From NCBI RefSeq assembly GCF_036518555.1, contig NZ_DATDMY010000274.1, positions 1 through 11,204 on the forward strand: a stretch of DNA of 11,204 nt. The letters run 5' to 3'. This DNA comes from Dokdonella_A sp036518555 (GTDB lineage: Bacteria > Pseudomonadota > Gammaproteobacteria > Xanthomonadales > Rhodanobacteraceae). Within the stretch, counting starts at the first letter, position 1. Each line of letters opens with the position of its first letter. The position numbers were made by a program, and so were the translations under genes. Positions 1 to 5,237 of this stretch are shown here, in pieces. The notes beneath the pieces were generated by a model. The model saw only the letters and a program-made list of their open reading frames with translations. It was not told the DNA's origin and did not search any database.

Positions 1-32
1 GTTCACGTGGGACGGGACCGTGGTCGGCGTAG

Positions 33-87
33 GCGCGGCGGCGCCGCGCGGCGCGCTACCGTAGCCGAAGCGGTGGCTGCGCAGCCA
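33..87. other. GC-rich palindromes downstream of gmk
   Basis: Two perfect inverted repeats lie in the 104 bp after the gmk stop. GCGCGGC (33-39) pairs with GCCGCGC (43-49) across a 3-nt loop. TGGCTGC (74-80) abuts GCAGCCA (81-87), leaving a realistic 5-bp stem with a 4-nt loop. Neither is followed by a T-run on the minus strand, so they are not textbook intrinsic terminators. They could be RNA-end-stabilising structures or chance products of high GC. No gene is visible in 1-104. In related bacteria rpoZ often follows gmk, but it is not reached here. Confidence 0.25.
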
Positions 88-104
88 GCGACGCGGCCGC
101 TCGT

Positions 105-722
105 TCAATCGGCCTTCAGCAGGTCGGCGATGAGCGCGGCATGGCGCACGGCCTGGACTTCGCGGCGCAGCCGCTGGCAGGACACGATCGCGCGCAAGTC
201 GGCCAGCGCGTCCGCGAACTGGTCGTTCACGACGAGGTAGTCGAAGTCACCGGCATGGGCGACCTCATCGCGCGACTCGGCCAGCCGGCGCGCGATGGCC
301 ACGGCGTCGTCCGAGGCGCGATTGCGCAACCGGCGCTCGAGTTCCGCGCGCGACGGCGGCAGGATGAACACGCTGATGCAGTCGGGCATCGCCGCGCGCA
401 CCTGGCGCGCGCCCTGCCAGTCGATCTCCAGCAGCACGTCGCGTCCCTGCGCGAGCAGCGGCTCCACCGCCGCGCGCGACGTGCCGTAGAGGTTGCCGAA
501 CACCTCCGCGTGTTCGAGGAACGACCCGTCGGCGACCATGCGCTCGAACACGCCGCGATTGACGAAGTGGTAGTGCTCGCCGTCGCGGTCGTTCGGGCGC
601 GGCGGCCGCGTCGTGTGCGAGATCGACAGCGCGATGCCGGGCTCGCGCTCGAGCAGCGCGTTGACGAGGCTCGACTTGCCCGCCCCGGACGGTGCCGCGA
701 CGATGTAGAGGCAACCGCTCAT
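105..722 (-). CDS. gmk: Guanylate kinase
   Basis: The 205-aa product is the usual length for bacterial guanylate kinase, which phosphorylates GMP to GDP with ATP in the cytoplasm, an essential purine salvage step that also feeds (p)ppGpp and cyclic-di-GMP synthesis. Visible motifs are the P-loop PSGAGKSS (11-18), the GMP-binding stretch SHTTRPPR (35-42) followed by GEHYHF (48-53), E70 and YGT (79-81), the LEIDWQGA segment (98-105), and an Arg-rich lid near 129-135. The start codon (720-722) overlaps the yicC stop as ATGA (719-722), so the pair is probably translationally coupled. No other start is needed, because the protein begins two residues before the usual strand leading into the P-loop. 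Nothing is odd about it. Confidence 0.97.
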   Translation of the reverse strand: MSGCLYIVAAPSGAGKSSLVNALLEREPGIALSISHTTRPPRPNDRDGEHYHFVNRGVFERMVADGSFLEHAEVFGNLYGTSRAAVEPLLAQGRDVLLEIDWQGARQVRAAMPDCISVFILPPSRAELERRLRNRASDDAVAIARRLAESRDEVAHAGDFDYLVVNDQFADALADLRAIVSCQRLRREVQAVRHAALIADLLKAD

Positions 723-1582
723 TCGAGGTTCTGCACCTGCTCGCGCATCTGCTCGATGAGCACCTTGAGCTCGACGGCGGCATTGGTGGTGCGCGGATCG
801 GCGGCCTTGGAGCCGAGCGTGTTGGCCTCGCGGTTGAATTCCTGCATGAGGAAATCGAGGCGGCGGCCGACCGCTTCCTTCAGGCCGAACACGCGGCGCG
901 CCTCGGCGACGTGCGCGGTGAGTCGATCCAGCTCCTCGTCGACGTCGATGCGCTGCAGCTGCAGCACGACTTCCTGCTCGACGCGGCCGGGTTCGAGCGG
1001 CATCTTGAGTTCGGCCAGGCGCGTGTCGAAGCGCGCGCGCAGCGCGCTGCGCACCTCGGGCAGGTGCGCACGCACATCGGCGACGATGCGCTCGATCGCG
1101 TCGAGACGCTCGCGCAGGAAGACCCCGAGCCGCTCGCCTTCGCGCCCGCGCGCCGCGACCATGTCGTCGAGCGCGGCGTCGAGCAGGCGCAGGGCCGCCT
1201 GGCGCAGCGACTCCTGGTCGGCGCCCTGGTCGAGCAGCACGCCGGGCCAGCCGAGCAGCGAGGCGAAGTCGACGTGCAGCTGCGGGAACTTCGCCGCGAG
1301 CATCTGCGCGGTATCGGCGAGCCGCGCGACGAGCGCCTCGTCGACGGCGATCTCCGCCGCGCTCGTGGCGGCCGGCTTCCAGCGCAGGCCGAGGTCGACC
1401 TTGCCGCGCGCGAGCCTCGTCGCGACGCGCTCGCGCACGGCCGGTTCGAGCGCGCGCAGCTCTTCGGGCAGGCGCAGTCCGAGTTCGAGATAGCGGTGGT
1501 TGACCGAGCGCAGCTCGATCGCCAGCGAGCCGTGTCCGGTATCGGCCTCGGCGCTGGCAAAGGCGGTCATGCTACGCAGCAT
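719..1582 (-). CDS. yicC: YicC/YloC family endoribonuclease
   Basis: The 287-aa product has the family's usual length. It opens with the hallmark MLRSMTAF and carries the conserved RSVNHRYLE segment near 25-33. It ends with the signature FLMQEFNREANTLGSK (about 244-259) and a C-terminal helix. The family has an N-terminal YicC-like domain and a C-terminal DUF1732 domain. Members are cytoplasmic, and E. coli YicC has been linked to RNA cleavage and small-RNA turnover, but the substrate in this organism is unknown. The open frame continues far upstream, but the ATG at 1580-1582 matches the family N-terminus exactly and lies just downstream of a good minus-strand promoter. A Shine-Dalgarno sequence is weak or absent. 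It heads a two-gene unit with gmk. Confidence 0.95.
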   Translation of the reverse strand: MLRSMTAFASAEADTGHGSLAIELRSVNHRYLELGLRLPEELRALEPAVRERVATRLARGKVDLGLRWKPAATSAAEIAVDEALVARLADTAQMLAAKFPQLHVDFASLLGWPGVLLDQGADQESLRQAALRLLDAALDDMVAARGREGERLGVFLRERLDAIERIVADVRAHLPEVRSALRARFDTRLAELKMPLEPGRVEQEVVLQLQRIDVDEELDRLTAHVAEARRVFGLKEAVGRRLDFLMQEFNREANTLGSKAADPRTTNAAVELKVLIEQMREQVQNLE

Positions 1583-1615
1583 CGGCGGGCCCCGCGCGGG
1601 TACGAAAGGGGCGCA

Positions 1616-1643
1616 ATGGTAAACTCCGCGGCCCAATTGCCAA
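1616..1643 (-). promoter_or_regulatory. Predicted sigma-70 promoter for yicC-gmk
   Basis: Read on the minus strand, TTGGCA (1643-1638) is followed 16 bp later by TACCAT (1621-1616). This places the transcription start near 1609, about 27 nt before the yicC ATG. The -35 matches consensus at four of six positions and the spacing is acceptable. It is the best promoter-like pair in this gap. Confidence 0.5.
1620..1625 (+). promoter_or_regulatory. Possible -10 element for the rph operon
   Basis: TAAACT on the plus strand would start transcription near 1632, giving a leader of about 23 nt before the rph ATG. No TTG-type -35 is visible 16-18 bp upstream, so the call rests on the -10 alone. It overlaps the minus-strand -10 of yicC by two bases, so the two promoters could not easily be occupied at once. 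Confidence 0.35.
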
Positions 1644-1654
1644 AGCGCCCCCGC

Positions 1655-2401
1655 ATGACGGCTTCCGCCCCGAGTTCCACGCGCCCGTCCGGCCGCGCCG
1701 CCGACCAGTTGCGCCCGGTGGTCATCCAGCGCCACTACACGCGCCACGCCGAAGGTTCGGTGCTCGTCGCTTTCGGCGATACGCGCGTGCTCTGCACCGC
1801 GAGCGTGGAGGAGAAGGCGCCGCCGTTCCTGCGCGGCAAGGGCGAAGGCTGGGTCACCGCGGAATACGGCATGCTGCCGCGAGCGACCGGCCAACGCACC
1901 CAGCGCGAGGCCGCGCGCGGCGGCCAGGGCGGCCGCACGATGGAAATACAGCGCCTGATCGGGCGCAGCCTGCGCGCCTGCATCGATCGCCAGGCGCTCG
2001 GCGAACGCACGATCACGCTCGACTGCGACGTGCTGCAGGCGGACGGCGGCACGCGCACCGCGGCGATCACCGGCGCCTACGTCGCGCTTGCCGATGCGAT
2101 CGGCTGGCTCAAGGCGCGCCACCTGCTCAAGCGCGACCCGCTCTTCGGCGCGGTCGCCGCCGTGTCGGTCGGCATCGTCAACGGCACGCCGATGCTCGAC
2201 CTCGACTACGCCGAGGACTCCGCCTGCGACACCGACATGAACGTGGTCATGAACGACGGCGGCGGCTTCATCGAAGTGCAGGGCACTGCGGAAGGCCATG
2301 CATTCCGCCGCGACGAACTCGACGCGTTGCTGGCGCTCGCCGGCAAGGGCGTCGCCGAACTGTGCGCATTGCAGCGCGAAGCGCTCGCGCGCGACGCATG
2401 A
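1655..2401 (+). CDS. rph: Ribonuclease PH
   Basis: The 248-aa product is a phosphorolytic 3'-to-5' exoribonuclease that trims the 3' ends of tRNA precursors, releasing nucleoside diphosphates. It aligns along its whole length with E. coli RNase PH as I know it: YTRHAEGSVLVAFGDTRVLC (28-47), TAEYGMLPRAT (68-78), GGRTMEIQRLIGR (92-104), DVLQADGGTRTAAITG (125-140, containing the phosphate-binding GGTRT), VAAVSVGIVNG (167-177), and EDSACDTDMNVVM (187-199, with acidic residues in the catalytic region). The ATG at 1655 gives an N-terminus about 10 residues longer than E. coli. An in-frame ATG at 1616 lies upstream of the predicted transcription start and is disfavoured. No clear ribosome-binding site is seen. 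Its stop overlaps the next start as ATGA (2398-2401). Confidence 0.97.
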   Translation: MTASAPSSTRPSGRAADQLRPVVIQRHYTRHAEGSVLVAFGDTRVLCTASVEEKAPPFLRGKGEGWVTAEYGMLPRATGQRTQREAARGGQGGRTMEIQRLIGRSLRACIDRQALGERTITLDCDVLQADGGTRTAAITGAYVALADAIGWLKARHLLKRDPLFGAVAAVSVGIVNGTPMLDLDYAEDSACDTDMNVVMNDGGGFIEVQGTAEGHAFRRDELDALLALAGKGVAELCALQREALARDA

Positions 2402-2790
2402 CCGCGCGCATCGCCCAGGTCGCGCTGATCGTGCGCGATTACGACGAGGCGATCGCATGGTTCGCCGGCGCGCTCGGCTTCATCCTGCTCGAGGACACCG
2501 ACCTCGGTGGCGGCAAGCGCTGGGTGCGGATCGCCCCCGCGGCCGATGCGGCGTTCACGTTGCTGCTCGCGAAGGCGGCGAACGAGCGCCAGCTCGGCGC
2601 GGTCGGCGACCAGCACGGCGGTCGCGTCGGCTGGTTCCTGCACACCGACGATTTCGCGCGCGACCATGCGCGGCTCGCGGCGGCGGGCGCACGCTTCGAC
2701 GGGCCGCCGCGCCACGAGGCCTACGGCACCGTCGTCGTGTTCACCGACCTGTACGGCAATCGCTGGGACCTGATCGGGCCGCACGCGTGA
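2398..2790 (+). CDS. VOC family (glyoxalase/bleomycin-resistance superfamily) protein
   Basis: The 130-aa product has the fold signature of a vicinal-oxygen-chelate domain. The N-terminal half-repeat is QVALIVRDYDEAIAWF...LGF (about 7-28). There is a middle KRWVRI strand, a WFLHTDDF turn, and the C-terminal VVVFTDLYGNRWDLIGP (about 111-127). The usual early metal-ligand histidine, expected in the QVALIV strand, is absent, so a glyoxalase-type metal site is not assured. The substrate cannot be told from sequence. Possible roles are detoxification, dioxygenase-like chemistry or binding only. It sits inside the rph-rdgB operon with 4-bp overlaps on both sides (ATGA with rph, GTGA with rdgB), so it is probably made with the nucleotide-quality-control enzymes. 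The start was chosen from the overlap and from the domain beginning a few residues later. Confidence 0.9.
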   Translation: MTARIAQVALIVRDYDEAIAWFAGALGFILLEDTDLGGGKRWVRIAPAADAAFTLLLAKAANERQLGAVGDQHGGRVGWFLHTDDFARDHARLAAAGARFDGPPRHEAYGTVVVFTDLYGNRWDLIGPHA

Positions 2791-3410
2791 GCGGGTCCGC
2801 GAAGCTCGTGCTCGCGAGCGGCAATCGAGGCAAGCTGGTCGAGATGCGCGAGCTCCTCGCCGGCGAAGGCCTCGACCTGGTCTCGCAAGCGGAACTCGGC
2901 ATCGACGACGTCGAGGAAACCGGCGCGACCTTCGTCGAGAACGCGCTGCTCAAGGCGCGCCATGCCGCGCGCGCGACCGGAATGCCCGCGCTCGCCGACG
3001 ACTCCGGCTTGTGCGTCGACGCGCTCGGCGGCGCGCCCGGCCTCTACTCTGCGCGCTATGCGGGCGCCGGCGGCGACGCCGCGGCGAACATCGCGAAGCT
3101 GCTCGATGCGCTGCGCGACGTGCCCGACGGGCGACGCACGGCGCACTTCCATTGCACGATCGTGCTGCTGCGCGCGGCCGACGATCCGGCGCCGCTGATC
3201 GCCGAAGGTCGCTGGCACGGACACATCCTGCACGCGCCGCACGGCGCGAACGGCTTCGGCTACGACCCCGTGTTCTTCGATCCCGCACTCGGTGCGGGCG
3301 CGGCCGAACTCGAACCGGCGACGAAGAACCGCGTCAGTCATCGCGGACTTGCGCTCGCGCGCCTGCGCGAGCTCATGCGCGGCCTGGCGCGTCGCGACCG
3401 CCTACAATGA
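2787..3410 (+). CDS. rdgB: XTP/dITP (non-canonical purine NTP) pyrophosphatase
   Basis: The 207-aa product belongs to the RdgB/HAM1 family. These enzymes hydrolyse dITP, ITP and XTP to monophosphates plus pyrophosphate and keep deaminated purines out of DNA and RNA. All family landmarks are present: ASGNRGK (10-16) at the triphosphate site, FVENALLKAR (49-58) with the catalytic-region glutamate, ADDSGL (70-75), YSARYAG (87-93), NGFGYDP (155-161) and KNRVSHR (180-186). The start is a GTG at 2787 that overlaps the preceding stop as GTGA. No in-frame ATG would give the intact N-terminal strand. It belongs to the rph-led operon and is followed by hemW after 4 bp. Confidence 0.96.
   Translation: MSGSAKLVLASGNRGKLVEMRELLAGEGLDLVSQAELGIDDVEETGATFVENALLKARHAARATGMPALADDSGLCVDALGGAPGLYSARYAGAGGDAAANIAKLLDALRDVPDGRRTAHFHCTIVLLRAADDPAPLIAEGRWHGHILHAPHGANGFGYDPVFFDPALGAGAAELEPATKNRVSHRGLALARLRELMRGLARRDRLQ
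3403..3408 (+). promoter_or_regulatory. Consensus-like -10 box abutting hemW (possible leaderless start)
   Basis: TACAAT matches TATAAT at five of six positions and ends 6 nt before the hemW ATG at 3415, so transcription would begin at or next to the initiating A. No good -35 is visible at 16-18 bp upstream (around 3379-3386). No Shine-Dalgarno sequence lies between the box and the ATG. The box overlaps the last codons of rdgB. This fits an internal, leaderless hemW transcript, but the sequence alone does not prove it. Confidence 0.4.
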
Positions 3411-3414
3411 GCGC

Positions 3415-4590
3415 ATGCCGCTGATCGCGCCGCCGCTGTCGCTGTACGTGCACGTCCCGTGGTGCGTACGCAAATGCCCGTACTGCGACTTCAACTCGCA
3501 CGCGCAGAACGGCGCGCTGCCGGTCGACGAGTACGTGCGCGCGCTGCTCGCCGACCTCGACCGCGACCTCGCCGCGTTCGGCACCGCGCTCGAACGACGT
3601 CCGCTCGCCAGCGTCTTCTTCGGCGGCGGCACGCCCAGCCTGTTCCCACCCGACGCGATCGCGCGCGTGCTCGACGGCGTCGCCGCGCGGCTGGACCTGC
3701 CGCGCGAAGCGGAAGTCACGCTCGAGACGAATCCCGGCACGGTCGAGCACGGCCGCTTCGACGGCTACCTCGCCGCCGGCGTGAACCGCCTCAGCCTCGG
3801 CGTGCAGAGCTTCGACGACGACAAGCTGCGCCGGCTCGGCCGCATCCACTCTGCCGGCGACGCCGAACGCGCGGTCAGGCAGGCGCAGGATGCGGGCTAC
3901 GCGAACATCAACCTCGACCTCATGTACGCGCTGCCGGATCAGACGCTCGAGGGAGCGCTCGACGACGTCGCCCGCGCACTCGCGCTCGAGCCCGCGCACG
4001 TCTCGCACTACCAGCTCACGCTGGAGCCGAACACGCTGTTCGCGGCGAAACCGCCGCGACTGCCCGACGAGGACTGCGCGTGGGACATGCAGGAGGCATG
4101 TCAGGTCGCGCTGGCCGACGCCGGTTACGCGCAGTACGAGGTGTCCGCCTACGCGCGCGCGGGCCGTCGCGCGGCGCACAACCTCAACTACTGGCGTTTC
4201 GGCGACTACCTCGGCATCGGCGCCGGCGCGCACGGCAAGATCAGTGATGCATCGCGCACGCGCGTCGTGCGCACGACGAAGCTGAAACTGCCGCGCAGCT
4301 ACCTCGAACGCGCGGAGCGCAGGGACGCGTTCGGAACCGCGAACGACGTGTCTCCCGTCGAGCTGCCGTTCGAATTCATGATGAACGCACTGCGCCTCGA
4401 GGAAGGCGTCGACGCGACGCTGTTCGGCGAACGTACGGGGCTCGCGGCCGACGCGATCGCAGCGCCGCTCTCGCGGGCGCGCGCACGCGGCTGGATGATC
4501 GAGGACCCCGGGCGCCTCGCCGCGACCGCGCTCGGGCGGCGCTTCCTCAACGACGTGATCGGCTCGTTCCTGCCGGATGGCGTGGGCTGA
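3415..4590 (+). CDS. hemW: Radical SAM family heme chaperone HemW
   Basis: The 391-aa product has the usual length for HemW, a cytoplasmic or membrane-associated radical-SAM protein that binds heme and is thought to deliver it to respiratory enzymes. It was often misannotated as coproporphyrinogen III oxidase. The 4Fe-4S motif C17-x3-C21-x2-C24 continues as YCDF, whereas true HemN has a fourth cysteine and reads CxC. The SAM-binding GGGTPSL is at 70-76, ETNPGTV follows near residue 104, and NRLSLGVQSF comes next. HNLNYW (255-260) is the motif implicated in heme binding in HemW, followed by GDYLGIGAGAHGK. The C-terminal MNALRLEEG and winged-helix-like end are typical. The ATG at 3415 is preferred because it starts just before the SLYVHVPWC strand. 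The frame extends upstream only into rdgB. Confidence 0.95.
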   Translation: MPLIAPPLSLYVHVPWCVRKCPYCDFNSHAQNGALPVDEYVRALLADLDRDLAAFGTALERRPLASVFFGGGTPSLFPPDAIARVLDGVAARLDLPREAEVTLETNPGTVEHGRFDGYLAAGVNRLSLGVQSFDDDKLRRLGRIHSAGDAERAVRQAQDAGYANINLDLMYALPDQTLEGALDDVARALALEPAHVSHYQLTLEPNTLFAAKPPRLPDEDCAWDMQEACQVALADAGYAQYEVSAYARAGRRAAHNLNYWRFGDYLGIGAGAHGKISDASRTRVVRTTKLKLPRSYLERAERRDAFGTANDVSPVELPFEFMMNALRLEEGVDATLFGERTGLAADAIAAPLSRARARGWMIEDPGRLAATALGRRFLNDVIGSFLPDGVG

Positions 4591-4604
4591 GGGGCGACGT
4601 CGAG

Positions 4605-4687
4605 TTGTCCGCTTGGCCCTGCCCTTCCCCAGTCCCGCATCCTGACCCCGCACACCCAGCCCTCAACCCTCAGTCCCCCGAGACAGC
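4605..4687 (+). terminator. C-rich, G-poor tract: possible Rho-dependent termination region after hemW
   Basis: Counting 4621-4680 by hand gives 35 C, 8 G, 9 A and 8 T. This is a sharp C-over-G excess within otherwise balanced G/C sequence, and there is no stable hairpin. Such unstructured C-rich RNA is what Rho loads on (rut sites). It lies in the 97-bp gap between hemW and the CPXCG gene. I see no convincing promoter for the next gene in it, so some read-through may be needed. Confidence 0.4.
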
Positions 4688-4876
4688 ATGCTAGAACCCA
4701 TCACCCTCCACTGCCCGTACTGCGGTGAAGCCTTCGAGACGCAGGCCGACACGTCGGCCGGCTCGCAGCGCTACATCGAGGATTGCGCGGTCTGCTGCCG
4801 CCCGATCGAGGTCGCGCTCGAGATCGGCGACGACGGCGAACTGCGCCACGTCGGCACGTCGACCGACCGCGATTGA
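4688..4876 (+). CDS. CPXCG motif-containing cysteine-rich protein
   Basis: The 62-aa product matches the small Cys_rich_CPXCG family (Pfam PF14255). HCPYCGE carries C9 and C12, and YIEDCAVCCRPIEV carries C33, C36 and C37. The four-cysteine arrangement suggests a small zinc-ribbon-like fold. The molecular function of the family is not known to me, and DNA, RNA or protein binding are all possible. The ATG at 4688 is the only start that includes the first CxxC. No strong Shine-Dalgarno sequence precedes it. Its TGA stop (4874-4876) lies inside the -35 hexamer of the btuB riboswitch promoter. Length and composition agree with a real, complete gene. Confidence 0.9.
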   Translation: MLEPITLHCPYCGEAFETQADTSAGSQRYIEDCAVCCRPIEVALEIGDDGELRHVGTSTDRD

Positions 4877-4901
4877 ACGCGCCGGCGCGCGCGTCTACAC
4901 T
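4873..4901 (+). promoter_or_regulatory. Sigma-70 promoter of the btuB riboswitch transcript
   Basis: TTGAAC (4873-4878) and TACACT (4896-4901) are separated by exactly 17 bp. The elements match consensus at four of six positions each. The predicted start near 4908 falls right at the 5' edge of the cobalamin aptamer, which supports the call independently. The -35 overlaps the stop codon of the preceding gene. Confidence 0.7.
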
Positions 4902-4907
4902 GCGCGC

Positions 4908-5097
4908 CGCCTCAGGTGCCCTGCCCGCACACGCGTGCAAGGTGAAACGGGAAGCCGGTGCGAATCCGGCGCTGCCCCCGCAACGGTTAGCGAGCCACGC
5001 CCCGATCTCATGCCACTGTCGCGCCGCGACGGGAAGGCGATCGGGGCCGATGCAGCGGGACGTCCCGCGCATCACTCGCAAGCCCGGAGACCGGCCC
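4908..5097 (+). promoter_or_regulatory. Class-I cobalamin (AdoCbl) riboswitch aptamer
   Basis: The order of conserved elements is unmistakable. AGGTGCC is at 4914-4920. A GCCGG/CCGGC hairpin (4954-4958/4966-4970) contains the GTGCGAATC core. GCTGCCCCCGCAACGGT runs 4971-4987 and GCCACTG is at 5012-5018. A short hairpin GTCGC/GCGAC follows (5018-5022/5026-5030), then GGGAAGGC (5031-5038). The B12 box AGCCCGGAGACCGGCC is at 5081-5096. A perfect 9-bp helix, GCCCCGATC (4999-5007) with GATCGGGGC (5039-5047), encloses the central domain. Ligand binding normally represses the downstream gene, here btuB. Boundaries are good to about 10 nt. Confidence 0.96.
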
Positions 5098-5105
5098 GGG
5101 GTTTT

Positions 5106-5185
5106 GCGCCTCCGCGCGAAGCGGAGGCGCCTGGCTCCAGGCGTTGCGGCGGGCAACGGACGGGCATGGACGTCTGGACGTCCGT
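5106..5185 (+). other. Chain of overlapping hairpins between aptamer and btuB
   Basis: Four inverted repeats follow the aptamer. GCGCCTCCGC (5106-5115) pairs with GCGGAGGCGC (5121-5130). CGCCTG (5128-5133) pairs with CAGGCG (5138-5143). CGTTGC (5142-5147) pairs with GCAACG (5153-5158). ACGGACG (5156-5162) pairs with CGTCCGT (5179-5185), and a nested GGACGT/ACGTCC (5168-5173/5178-5183) competes inside it. Each arm overlaps the next by 2-3 nt, so adjacent hairpins cannot both form fully. No U-run follows any of them, so none looks like an intrinsic terminator. They may form a structured linker joining aptamer and expression platform. Confidence 0.55.
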
Positions 5186-5192
5186 GCGCGCG

Positions 5193-5230
5193 CTTTCGCC
5201 GCCCCTGGTTTACGCGGGTGTGCGAAGGAG
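5193..5230 (+). promoter_or_regulatory. btuB Shine-Dalgarno and predicted sequestering hairpin
   Basis: AAGGAG (5225-5230), 7 nt before the btuB ATG, is the best ribosome-binding site in the window. CTTTCGC (5193-5199) can pair with GCGAAGG (5222-5228) as seven pairs with one G-U, covering four bases of the Shine-Dalgarno. The 22-nt loop contains GCGGG (5214-5218), complementary to CCCGC (4977-4981) in the aptamer's L5 region. Class-I cobalamin riboswitches use an L5-L13 kissing loop to control ribosome access, and this hairpin fits that role. Folding was done by eye only. Confidence 0.55.
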
Positions 5231-5237
5231 ACCGACC

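Noticed and set aside
3415..4590. Oxygen-independent coproporphyrinogen III oxidase (HemN)
   Set aside because: The cluster motif continues as CDF rather than CxC, and the HNxxYW motif and length fit HemW.
5106..5130. Intrinsic terminator after the cobalamin aptamer
   Set aside because: The 10-bp stem is strong but its T-run is on the 5' side, and C/G-rich sequence follows, so it is not terminator-like for plus-strand transcription.
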